Assembly (NCBI RefSeq): GCF_018798885.1
Contig: NZ_CP076365.1
Coordinates: forward strand, 62,001 to 126,000
Origin: Gemmobacter fulvus
Lineage (GTDB): Bacteria; Pseudomonadota; Alphaproteobacteria; Rhodobacterales; Rhodobacteraceae
Length of the DNA: 64,000 nt
Direction of reading: 5' to 3'
Numbering within the stretch: position 1 is the first letter of the stretch; every line of letters starts with the position of its first letter. Both the position numbers and the translations under genes were made by a program. This document shows positions 27,259 through 35,126 of the stretch, in pieces. The notes under the pieces were generated by a model. The model searched no databases and was not told the origin of the DNA. It was given only the letters and a program-made list of their open reading frames with translations.

Positions 27259-28329
27259 TCAGGCGTCGGCAAAGGAGAGTTGAACCTTGACCGACTGCGC
27301 GCGGTCCGAAGCGGCCCGAAAGGCGGCCAGCGCCTCGGTCACCGGATAGGTGGCGGTGATCATCGGGCGCGGGTCGATGGCGCCCGATCCGATCAGCGCC
27401 ACGGCATCAGCGAATTCCCGGTCGAACCGCTGCGATCCGACGAACAGGATTTCCTTGCCCACCATCACGTTCAGCGGCACCGGCGTCGGCCCGGCGACCC
27501 CCACCTGCACCAGCGTGCCGTGCGGGCGCAGGCAGCTGACCGCATCGCGGATCGCAGGGGCGGCGGCGGAACATTCGAACACCAGATCCACCCGGCCCTT
27601 CACGGCCTGCCACGGGGCCAGCCCTTCGGGGGTGGTGGCGGTGTTGATCGCATGATCGGCCCCCATCCTGCGGGCCACCGCCAGTGTCGCATCCTGAATG
27701 TCGGTCACGATGATTTCGGCAGCGCCGCGCTGGCGCGCCACCGCCACACAGAGCGCCCCGATCGGGCCCGCTCCGGTCACCAGCACCGTCTTGCCCGCCA
27801 GACTGCCCGCCACGGCCTCGCCCCGGTTGGCGGCGTGCAGGCAGACGGCCAAGGGCTCAGCACAGGCGGCAGCGCCGGGCTCGATGCCCTCGGGCAGCGC
27901 AAAACACTGGCCCGCGCCGATCACCATCAGGCTGCGGAACATGCCCTGCTGATGCGGCAGATACATGGCCGAGCCCTTGAACTTCATCGCGGTGCAATGG
28001 ATCGGCAGGCCCTGCAGACAGAAATCGCAGGTGCCGCAGGGATGCGAGGGGTTCATGGCGACCAACTGGCCCACTGCAACGCCGGTGACCCCCTCACCGA
28101 GGGATTCAACCCAGCCTGCGGCCTCATGGCCCAGAATGATCGGTTCGCGCACACGGATGGTGCCGATACCGCCCTCCAGCCAGTAATGCAGGTCAGAGCC
28201 GCAGATGCCGCCCGCCGCAACGGCCACCCGCACCTCGCCCGGACCCGGCGCCACAAGCGCGCGGGTCTCCACCTTCAGATCCTCCTGCCCATGCAGGATG
28301 ACCACCGTGTTTTCAGACCGTTCCGTCAT
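27259..28329 (-). CDS. Zinc-dependent sugar-acid dehydrogenase (L-idonate/L-gulonate 5-dehydrogenase-like)
   Basis: A 356-aa medium-chain dehydrogenase. Catalytic zinc ligands are in GGICGSDLHYW and LGHEAAGW; four structural-zinc cysteines are in CGTCDFCLQGLPIHC; the Rossmann motif is VTGAGPIGALC. The sequence resembles L-idonate 5-dehydrogenases. In an operon with UxuB, UxuA and KdgK, but no uronate isomerase, a likely reaction is oxidation of L-gulonate (or L-idonate) at C5 to a keto-acid such as D-fructuronate. Start at 28329 with GAGGGG four bases upstream. Confidence 0.8.
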   Translation of the reverse strand: MTERSENTVVILHGQEDLKVETRALVAPGPGEVRVAVAAGGICGSDLHYWLEGGIGTIRVREPIILGHEAAGWVESLGEGVTGVAVGQLVAMNPSHPCGTCDFCLQGLPIHCTAMKFKGSAMYLPHQQGMFRSLMVIGAGQCFALPEGIEPGAAACAEPLAVCLHAANRGEAVAGSLAGKTVLVTGAGPIGALCVAVARQRGAAEIIVTDIQDATLAVARRMGADHAINTATTPEGLAPWQAVKGRVDLVFECSAAAPAIRDAVSCLRPHGTLVQVGVAGPTPVPLNVMVGKEILFVGSQRFDREFADAVALIGSGAIDPRPMITATYPVTEALAAFRAASDRAQSVKVQLSFADA

Positions 28330-28337
28330 GGCGCCCC

Positions 28338-29615
28338 TCACGGCATCAGCGTGTTGGGCAGCCAGGTCGCCAGCGGCGCCCAATAGCTGACCATCAGCAG
28401 GACAAGGATATTGGTGAGGATATAGGGGATGATTGCCCGGATCACCGGCGACAGCGGCAGCCGCGCGATGTTCGAGGCGACGAAGAGGCAGACCCCCACC
28501 GGCGGCGTGGTCAGGCCGATCATCAGGTTCAGCACTGCGAAACAGGCAAAGTGGATCGGGTCGATCCCCACGGCCATGGCCAGCGCCTGCAACGGCACGA
28601 ACAGGATGATCAGCGCGGCGATCGTTTCCATGAACATGCCGACGAACAGCAGCAGGATGTTGATCAGCAGGATCACCACGAACTTGTTGTCGGTCAGCGA
28701 CAGCACACCATCGGCCAGCATCTGCGGGATGCGTTCGGCCACCAGGATCCAGCCGAACACATTGGCGGTGCCGACCAGAACCAGAATCCCGGCCGAGCTG
28801 ACGGCGCTGTCGATGATGATCTTCGGAATGCGCGCCACCGGCAGTTCGCGGTAGATGAACAGGCCGACAAGGGCCGCATAAAGGCAGGCGACAATCGCGG
28901 TTTCGGTCGGCGTGGTGATGCCGATCAGCAGCCCGCCCACGATCAGCGCGGTCATCGCGATGGCCCAGATCGCCCCGGTGAAGGACGAGAACAGCTCGCC
29001 CATGCCCTGCCAGGCCTCGCGCGGGAAGTTCTTTTTCTTGGCGATGAAATAGGTGGTCACCATCATGGCAAAGCCCATCAGCAGGCCGGGCACGGCACCG
29101 GCCAGGAACAGCTTGCCCACCGACAGGCCCGACAGCGAGCCCACGATGATCATCGGCACGCTGGGCGGGATCATAGGCCCGACGGTCGAGGAGGCGGCCG
29201 TGACAGCCGCCGAGAAATCGCCGGGATACCCCGCCTTTTTCATGCCGGGGATCATCATGCCGCCGACCGAGGCCACATCGGCCACTGCCGTGCCCGAAAT
29301 GCCGCCGAACAGCATCGAGGCCGCGATATTGGCCTGCGCCAGCCCGCCGCGCATCCAGCCGACAAGGGCATTGGCAAAGCGGATGATGCGTTCGGTGATG
29401 CCGCCCGAATTCATCAGATTGCCCGCAAGGATGAAGCCGGGGATGCAGAGCAGCACGAAGCTGTCCATGCCCGCGTACATTTTCTGCGGGATCACCACGA
29501 GCGGGATATCGGCGAACAGCAGATAGGCCATCGACGACAGGCCCAGTGTCACCGCGACCGGCAGGCCGATGGCAAGGCCGAGCACGAAGGTGCCCAGAAG
29601 CAGGGTCAGACCCAT
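28338..29615 (-). CDS. dctM: TRAP transporter large permease (DctM family)
   Basis: A 425-aa membrane protein with about 12 helices and the TRAP-M hallmarks IPGFILAGNLMNSGGI and STVGPMIPPSVPMI. It shares one base with the dctQ stop, so the two are coupled. With DctQ it forms the sodium-driven permease fed by the periplasmic receptor. Confidence 0.94.
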   Translation of the reverse strand: MGLTLLLGTFVLGLAIGLPVAVTLGLSSMAYLLFADIPLVVIPQKMYAGMDSFVLLCIPGFILAGNLMNSGGITERIIRFANALVGWMRGGLAQANIAASMLFGGISGTAVADVASVGGMMIPGMKKAGYPGDFSAAVTAASSTVGPMIPPSVPMIIVGSLSGLSVGKLFLAGAVPGLLMGFAMMVTTYFIAKKKNFPREAWQGMGELFSSFTGAIWAIAMTALIVGGLLIGITTPTETAIVACLYAALVGLFIYRELPVARIPKIIIDSAVSSAGILVLVGTANVFGWILVAERIPQMLADGVLSLTDNKFVVILLINILLLFVGMFMETIAALIILFVPLQALAMAVGIDPIHFACFAVLNLMIGLTTPPVGVCLFVASNIARLPLSPVIRAIIPYILTNILVLLMVSYWAPLATWLPNTLMP

Positions 29616-30115
29616 CAGTTGTCCTCCGCAGTCAGAATGGGGCGGCCATCATGGCGGCCGGTCAGCATCTCGTAGGCGCGCATCAGGGCCCAGAGTGCCA
29701 GGGTGACGAACAGGATCAGCATCGTCCCGTGCAGGAAATCCATGCGCCAGCCCAGCGACGGCGCGGTCTGGCGGCTGCCGACCTGCGTATAGTCCCAGGC
29801 AGCGGGCAGCAGCAGCAGCGCGAACAGCGCGGTCAGCCCGGCACTGAGCAGACGCAGCAGATAGGGGAGGCGCCCCGGCAGGCTTTCACACAGCAGATCG
29901 ACATTCACCATGTCGCCGCTGCGCAGGGCGAGGCCCGCGCCAAGCGCGCCGATATAGATCAGGCAGAACCGCGTCAGCTCTTCCGTCCAGACCGGGGCCG
30001 TGGGCAGGAAGGTGCGCGAAAAGACCTGGAGCAGCACCGAGGCCGCCAACAGCAGGAATGCCGCGAGGATCAGGAGGCGGCACAGCCCCTCCAGCCCTTT
30101 GAATAGATGTGTCAT
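29615..30115 (-). CDS. dctQ: TRAP transporter small permease (DctQ family)
   Basis: A 166-aa protein with four predicted helices and the DctQ-typical WTEELTRFCLIYIGALGAG segment. Lies between the receptor and large-permease genes. Confidence 0.92.
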   Translation of the reverse strand: MTHLFKGLEGLCRLLILAAFLLLAASVLLQVFSRTFLPTAPVWTEELTRFCLIYIGALGAGLALRSGDMVNVDLLCESLPGRLPYLLRLLSAGLTALFALLLLPAAWDYTQVGSRQTAPSLGWRMDFLHGTMLILFVTLALWALMRAYEMLTGRHDGRPILTAEDN

Positions 30116-30166
30116 GGAACCCTCCGCGACAGCCCTGCCGGATCCGCCCGGCAGGGCCTGCTGCTG

Positions 30167-31141
30167 TCAGTTGTTGAAGATCTGCTCGACCATCGGGCGG
30201 AGCTCTTCGGCAACCGATCCGATCACCGCATCGCGCGCCTTGGCGGCGAAGGCGGCCTGATCGACCTCGACGAAGGTCACGCCCCGGCCTTCCAGATCGG
30301 CGACCAGTGCGGTTTCATCGGCCAGGAACAGCTCGCGCTCATAGGCCTGGGTGCGTTTGGCCGCTTCCAGCAGGGCGGCCTGATCGGCTTCGGACAATTT
30401 GCCCCAGCTGCGTTCCGAGATGGTCAGATAGATCCAGGAGCGCACATGCTCGGTCTTGTTGACGACCTTCTGCACCTCGTAGAAACCGCCCGACTTGAAC
30501 AGGGCCAGCGGGTTTTCCTGCCCCTCGATCGTGCCGTTCTGCAGCGAGGTGAACACTTCCGAAAACGCCATCGGCGTCGGGTTCGCCCCGATGGCCTGCC
30601 AGGCCGACACGAAGATCGGCACATTGGGCACACGCAGCTTGAAGCCGTTCAGATCTTCGGGCTTGGTGATCTCGCGGTTGGCCGACAGGTTGCGCGGGCC
30701 ACGGGCGAAATAGGTCAGCGGGCGGATGCCGGCCTTGTCGACGATCTCGGCCTCGATCTGCTGGCCGATCTCGCCCGAGGCGACCTCATCCATATGCGCC
30801 AGCGATTTATAGGCATAGGGCAGCGCCAGCAGGGCGGCGCGCGGCGCCCAGTTCTGCAGGCTTTCGCCGGTGATCGTCATGTCGGCGGTGCCAAGCTGCA
30901 TGCCGTTGATCACGTCGATTTCCTTGCCCAGCGACTCGTTGGGATAGATTTCCACCGCCACACGGCCTTCGGTCAGCGCCGCAGCCTCTTCGGCGAATTT
31001 CAGCGCCGCCTTGTGCCAGATGTTCTCTTCATTCGCGAGATGGCCCAGCTTGAGCGTGACCTCCGCCGCAGCGGCGGCACTGCCCATCAGGGCGACCATC
31101 GCGCAGGTTGCGGCAAAATTGGCCAGTTTGTGGAATGTCAT
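30167..31141 (-). CDS. dctP: TRAP transporter substrate-binding protein (DctP family)
   Basis: A 324-aa periplasmic receptor with a Sec signal peptide (MTFHKLANFAATCAMVALMG, probable cleavage near AAAAAE). A conserved carboxylate-binding arginine probably lies in LNGFKLRVPNVPIF, as in DctP/UehA proteins. It is the first transporter gene, 46 bases after gntR. Linked catabolic genes make a sugar acid (hexuronate or aldonate) the likely ligand. Confidence 0.92.
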   Translation of the reverse strand: MTFHKLANFAATCAMVALMGSAAAAAEVTLKLGHLANEENIWHKAALKFAEEAAALTEGRVAVEIYPNESLGKEIDVINGMQLGTADMTITGESLQNWAPRAALLALPYAYKSLAHMDEVASGEIGQQIEAEIVDKAGIRPLTYFARGPRNLSANREITKPEDLNGFKLRVPNVPIFVSAWQAIGANPTPMAFSEVFTSLQNGTIEGQENPLALFKSGGFYEVQKVVNKTEHVRSWIYLTISERSWGKLSEADQAALLEAAKRTQAYERELFLADETALVADLEGRGVTFVEVDQAAFAAKARDAVIGSVAEELRPMVEQIFNN

Positions 31142-31187
31142 CGTGTGCTCCTCCTCCAGGACGATGCGATCGCGGCCGGGGCCGGGA

Positions 31188-31877
31188 TCAAAGAAAATAT
31201 TCGGGACGTTCCTGCTTGATCAGCGGCAGATCGGTCAGGATGCCTTGCAGGTGCAGCCGCATCGACCTCTCGGCGCGGGCCACATCGCCGGTGGCAATGC
31301 CCTCCACCACCTCGCGGTGCTGGTCGATCAGGCGGTCCACCGGGAATTTCATGCTGGACAGAAAGCGCACGCGGTCCATCTGCGCCTTCATCTCGACGAC
31401 GGTGCGCCAGGCCTTGCCCTTGCCCGCCCCCTCGGCCAGCGTGCGGTGAAAGATCTCGTCGGCTTCCATGAAATCGCGGGCCGAGCCGCCGACCAGATCC
31501 TGCTGGCGCACCAGCTGGGCGCGCAGGTCGGCCACAAGAGCGGTATCCGGGGTCTGTGCCAGCAGTTTCACGATATCTGCCTCGACCGCCTCGCGCACGA
31601 AGCGGGCATCCATCACATCCGACAGGGAAATCTTGGCGACGAAGGTGCCGCGCTGGGGCCGCACCTCCAGCAGGCCTTCATTGGCCAGGGTGATGAAGGC
31701 CTCGCGTACCGGCTGGCGGCTGATGCCATATTGCTGCGCCACCTCGGCCTCCGAGATACGCGTGCCGGGGCTGAGCGCATTGTCGATGATGGCGGCGCGC
31801 AGGGCCGCATAGAGCTGATCCACGACGCTGATGCGCTGCGGTTGCAACAAGACCGATGGCGATGCGTGATCTGACAT
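31188..31877 (-). CDS. GntR/FadR-type regulator of the uronate operon
   Basis: A 229-aa regulator with a winged HTH (about 20-85, ISEAEVAQQYGISRQPVREAF) and a FadR-type helical C-terminal FCD domain with candidate metal/ligand-binding Asp and His residues. GGAGGAG seven bases before the ATG at 31877 fixes the start. It is promoter-proximal in the operon and a tandem 8-mer just upstream is a plausible autogenous operator. Most such regulators repress until a pathway intermediate binds. Confidence 0.9.
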   Translation of the reverse strand: MSDHASPSVLLQPQRISVVDQLYAALRAAIIDNALSPGTRISEAEVAQQYGISRQPVREAFITLANEGLLEVRPQRGTFVAKISLSDVMDARFVREAVEADIVKLLAQTPDTALVADLRAQLVRQQDLVGGSARDFMEADEIFHRTLAEGAGKGKAWRTVVEMKAQMDRVRFLSSMKFPVDRLIDQHREVVEGIATGDVARAERSMRLHLQGILTDLPLIKQERPEYFL

Positions 31878-31904
31878 GATGCGACTCCTCCCCCGGCGCA
31901 TCAC

Positions 31905-31924
31905 TATACCATACTACCATACAA
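31905..31924. promoter_or_regulatory. Tandem 8-bp repeat upstream of gntR, candidate operator
   Basis: TACCATAC occurs twice without a gap at 31907-31922 (GTATGGTA twice in the gene's direction), 30-45 bases before the gntR start. The motif contains the TGGTA half-site seen in many GntR/FadR operators, but in direct rather than inverted arrangement. Confidence 0.45.
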
Positions 31925-31994
31925 GTCAATGCGAGGCCGCGCGGCCCCGCAGAGATGCGTCCTGAAAGGTCCGGGGAGGCCGTCGGGCCGCCCC

Positions 31995-33197
31995 TCAGAC
32001 CGGGCAGGCCAGCCGGGCTGCCATGCCGCGCCGATGCCCCAGCCAGACCAGCCCCAGCCCGGCTGCTGCCAGCAGCCCGCCCGCCACCGGCACCGCCGCA
32101 TAGCCCAGATCCGCCCCGATCACCGCGCCGCCCAGGGCCGCCCCCAGCGCATTACCCAGGTTGAACGCGCCGATATTGATCGAGGAGGCCAGACCCGGCG
32201 CTTCGGCGGCGGCCTGCATCACCCGCATCTGCACCGGCGGCACCAGCGCAAAGGCGGCAGCGCCCCAGACCGTCAGCAGGATCGCGGCGGCCAGCGGGCT
32301 GCCCAGCCCCCAGGGCGCCAGCAGCATGAGCCCGGCCAGCGCCGCCATGAAGATCGCGGTGGCCCCGGTCAGCGACCAGTCGGCCAGCCGCCCGCCCAGC
32401 CAGTTGCCGATGGTGAAGCCGATCCCGATCAGCACCAACGCCAGCGTGACGAATGCGTCGGAGGCCTCGGTCAGCACCGTCAGGATCGGCGCGATATAGG
32501 TGTAGAGCGTGAACATCGCCCCCGCGCCCATGACGGTGGTCAGCATCGCAATCACCACCTCGGGCCGGACCAGCACGCCCAGTTCGCGCCGCACATCGGG
32601 CCGCTGGCCGGGGGTGCCCTGCGGCAGCGCCAGCCACAGCGCAGCAATGGCAACCAGACCCAGAGCGGCGGTGCCCGCAAAGGCCTCGCGCCAGCCGATC
32701 TGCTGGCCCAGCCAGGTCGCCGCCGGAACCCCGCCGATATTGGCGATGGTCAGCCCCATGAACATGGTGGCCACCGCGCTGGCCTGCCGGTCTTTCGGCA
32801 CCACGCTGGCCGCGACCACCGCGCCCAGACCGAAAAACGCGCCATGGTTCAGGCTGGTGACCAGCCGCGCGATCAGCAGGGTCCAATAATCCGGTGCCGC
32901 CGCCGACATCAGGTTGCCCAGCGTGAAGATGCCCATCAGCGCCATCAGCGCCGTGCGTTTGCCAAAGCGGCTGAACAGCAGGGTCATCACCGGCGCGCCG
33001 AGCATGACGCCGATGGCATAGGCGCTGACCAGCAGCCCCGCCGCAGGGATCGAGACATCCACCCCCTCGGCAATCACCGGCAACAGGCCCATGGGGGAAA
33101 ATTCGGTGGTGCCGATGGCAAAGGCACCGATGGCCAGCGCCAGCAGCGGCCAGGCCGCGCCGCGTGGCGCGGAGGACGGGGTTACAGTCACGGTCAT
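31995..33197 (-). CDS. MFS efflux transporter, DHA1 (AraJ-like) family
   Basis: A 400-aa, 12-helix major facilitator. IGTTEFSPMGLLPVIAEGV at the first helix is characteristic of the AraJ/Bcr-like arabinose-efflux/drug exporter branch; a RFGKRTALM motif-A-like loop lies between helices 2 and 3. It is separated from the aldo/keto reductase gene by six bases, so the two are co-transcribed under the divergent LysR regulator. The substrate is unknown. Confidence 0.88.
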   Translation of the reverse strand: MTVTVTPSSAPRGAAWPLLALAIGAFAIGTTEFSPMGLLPVIAEGVDVSIPAAGLLVSAYAIGVMLGAPVMTLLFSRFGKRTALMALMGIFTLGNLMSAAAPDYWTLLIARLVTSLNHGAFFGLGAVVAASVVPKDRQASAVATMFMGLTIANIGGVPAATWLGQQIGWREAFAGTAALGLVAIAALWLALPQGTPGQRPDVRRELGVLVRPEVVIAMLTTVMGAGAMFTLYTYIAPILTVLTEASDAFVTLALVLIGIGFTIGNWLGGRLADWSLTGATAIFMAALAGLMLLAPWGLGSPLAAAILLTVWGAAAFALVPPVQMRVMQAAAEAPGLASSINIGAFNLGNALGAALGGAVIGADLGYAAVPVAGGLLAAAGLGLVWLGHRRGMAARLACPV

Positions 33198-33203
33198 GTC
33201 TCC

Positions 33204-34028
33204 TCAGAGGGTCCAGTCAGGGGCGAGGCCCGGCGGGCTGACGATGCGGCCATCGGGCCGGGCAAGCGCATGGATGGCCGCCATCTCTCCGGCGCTCAGG
33301 CTGAAATCGAACACGGCGATGTTTTCGGCCACCCGTGCCGGATGCGCCGTCTTGGTCAGCACAATATGACCCTGTTGCAGCAGCCAGCGCAGCCCGACCT
33401 GGGCCGCGCTTTTGCCATGGCGTGCCCCGATCTCCTGCAACAGCGGATCGCGCGGCACCGCCCCGTCGGCCATGCCGTAATAGGCGGTGAGCGCCACACC
33501 GCAGGCGCGGGCCGCCGCGATCATCGCCCCCTGATCCAGATAGGGGTGCATCTCGATCTGGTTGGTCAGCAGCGGCGCGGCGCTCTGCGCCACCGCCGCG
33601 CGCAATTGCTGGCGGTTCTGGTTGCTGACACCGATGAACCGGGTCTGCCCGGCCGCCTGCACCTGGTTCAGCATCTCGATCTGCGCTGCGACCGGCACGC
33701 TGTCACCGGGCCAGTGCAAGAGCAGCAGATCGACCTGATCGACGTGCAGCTTGTCCAGGCTTTCCGCCACCGAGGCGGCAAAGCGCGCGGGGCTGTAGTG
33801 GCTGACCCAGACCTTGGTGGTCAGGAACAGATCCGCCCGCGCCGCCCCGGCCCCGGCCAAGGCGCGGCCAAGGGCCGCCTCGTTTTCATAGATCTGGGCG
33901 GTGTCGAAATGGCGGAACCCGGCCTCCAGCGCGGCAGGGATCACCTGCGCCACCTCGGTCTCCGTCATGCGGAACACCCCAAAGCCGAGTGCGGGCACAC
34001 GCGCGCCCTGCACGGTTACATCGTCCAT
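33204..34028 (-). CDS. Aldo/keto reductase
   Basis: A 274-aa (beta/alpha)8 reductase. The catalytic tetrad is readable: Asp and Tyr in FDTAQIYENE, Lys in LTTKVW, His in LLLLHWPG; the C-terminal KTAHPARVAEN forms the NADPH site. This resembles DkgA/DkgB-type 2,5-diketo-gluconate reductases. It is paired with an MFS exporter and divergent from a LysR gene, suggesting aldehyde detoxification and export; physiological substrate unknown. Confidence 0.9.
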   Translation of the reverse strand: MDDVTVQGARVPALGFGVFRMTETEVAQVIPAALEAGFRHFDTAQIYENEAALGRALAGAGAARADLFLTTKVWVSHYSPARFAASVAESLDKLHVDQVDLLLLHWPGDSVPVAAQIEMLNQVQAAGQTRFIGVSNQNRQQLRAAVAQSAAPLLTNQIEMHPYLDQGAMIAAARACGVALTAYYGMADGAVPRDPLLQEIGARHGKSAAQVGLRWLLQQGHIVLTKTAHPARVAENIAVFDFSLSAGEMAAIHALARPDGRIVSPPGLAPDWTL

Positions 34029-34143
34029 GATCTGTCCTTCTGCCTCGTGGCGGGATCGCGGCCACTGCGGGCCACTGCCCTGTTGTGCTGGCAGAGATAC
34101 GCAAGGGTGCCGGGCTTGATAATCCCCCGCCTTCCCCTATCAT

Positions 34144-34162
34144 CTGTGAAGCAAATTCACAG
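34144..34162. promoter_or_regulatory. Perfect dyad upstream of lysR, probable LysR operator
   Basis: CTGTGAA and TTCACAG arms (7 bases each, perfect) flank a five-base centre, fitting the LysR T-N11-A pattern. The site is 26 bases before the lysR start and between the divergent aldo/keto reductase and lysR genes, so one site could serve both. Confidence 0.6.
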
Positions 34163-34187
34163 ACACCCCGCTGCACAGGCAGGCCAT

Positions 34188-35093
34188 ATGGACAATCGCG
34201 CCGGCGAAATGCAGGTCTTCCTGCGCGTGGTCGAAAGCGGCAGCTTTTCCGAGGCGGCCCGCGTCCTGCGCATGACGCCCTCCACCGTCAGCAAGCTGGT
34301 CGCCCGCATCGAGACCCGGCTGGGGGTGCGGTTGCTGGAACGCTCCACCCGCCGCCTGTCGCTGACCGCCGAGGGCCAGATCTATTACGACCGCAGCCAG
34401 AGCCTGCTGGCCACGCTGGAAGATATCGAACGGGATCTGTCGCAGGGCGCGGGCAGCATGGGCGGCACGGTGCGGGTCAGCGCCTCGGTCGGCTTCGGCA
34501 TTCTGGGGGTGGAGCCGCTGCTGCCCGCCTTCTGGGCCTGTTATCCCAATATCGTGGTCGATCTGTCGCTGTCGGACGAGATCGTGGATCTGTATCTCGA
34601 CCGGACCGATGTGGCCTTTCGCGTCGGCCCGCTGCCTGACTCAGGAATGACGGCGCGCAAGCTGGGGGCCGCGCCGCGCAAGATCGTGGCCGCCCCCGCC
34701 TATCTGGCCCGGCACGGCACGCCGCAGACCATCGCGGATCTGGCCGATCATGCCTGCCTCGGCTTCAACTTCCGCCGCGCCGCCCCGGTCTGGCCGCTGC
34801 GCGACAGTGGCCGGATCGTCGACCGGCATCTGACCGGCCCGCTGATTGCCAATAACGGCGAGACGGTGCGGCGCATGGCGCTGGCCGGCATGGGGCTGGC
34901 CCGGATGGGCGAATTCCACGTGCGCGAGGATCTGCGGCAGGGCGCGTTGGTCGAGGTGCTGACCGAGGCGGTGGCGGGCGACAGCGAGGATGTGCATGCC
35001 CTGTATCTGGGCGGCCCGCATCTTCCGCACCGCCTGCGCGCCTTCCTGGATTTCATGTCACCCCGGCTGCGGCTGTTTCTGGCGGGCGGCTGA
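34188..35093 (+). CDS. LysR-family regulator divergent from aldo/keto reductase-MFS pair
   Basis: A 301-aa LysR protein with HTH in residues 1-60 (MQVFLRVVESGSFSEAARVL, TPSTVSKLVARIE) and an intact effector domain. The ATG at 34188 is chosen because it begins the HTH domain just after a perfect operator-like dyad; the frame is open far upstream but that part is antisense to the transporter. Likely controls the divergent reductase/exporter pair, a common arrangement for this subgroup. Confidence 0.9.
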   Translation: MDNRAGEMQVFLRVVESGSFSEAARVLRMTPSTVSKLVARIETRLGVRLLERSTRRLSLTAEGQIYYDRSQSLLATLEDIERDLSQGAGSMGGTVRVSASVGFGILGVEPLLPAFWACYPNIVVDLSLSDEIVDLYLDRTDVAFRVGPLPDSGMTARKLGAAPRKIVAAPAYLARHGTPQTIADLADHACLGFNFRRAAPVWPLRDSGRIVDRHLTGPLIANNGETVRRMALAGMGLARMGEFHVREDLRQGALVEVLTEAVAGDSEDVHALYLGGPHLPHRLRAFLDFMSPRLRLFLAGG

Positions 35094-35126
35094 GCAGCAA
35101 CCGCTTGCTCCGCGGGCATGCCCCCG

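Noticed and set aside
24437-28386. Plus-strand frames of 550-600 codons opposite uxuB, uxuA and the dehydrogenase
   Set aside because: They are antisense to enzymes with clear catalytic motifs and overlap-coupled starts.
31929-34187. A 750-codon N-terminal extension of the LysR frame
   Set aside because: It runs antisense to the MFS and aldo/keto reductase genes and lacks protein-like features; LysR begins at 34188 just after its operator.
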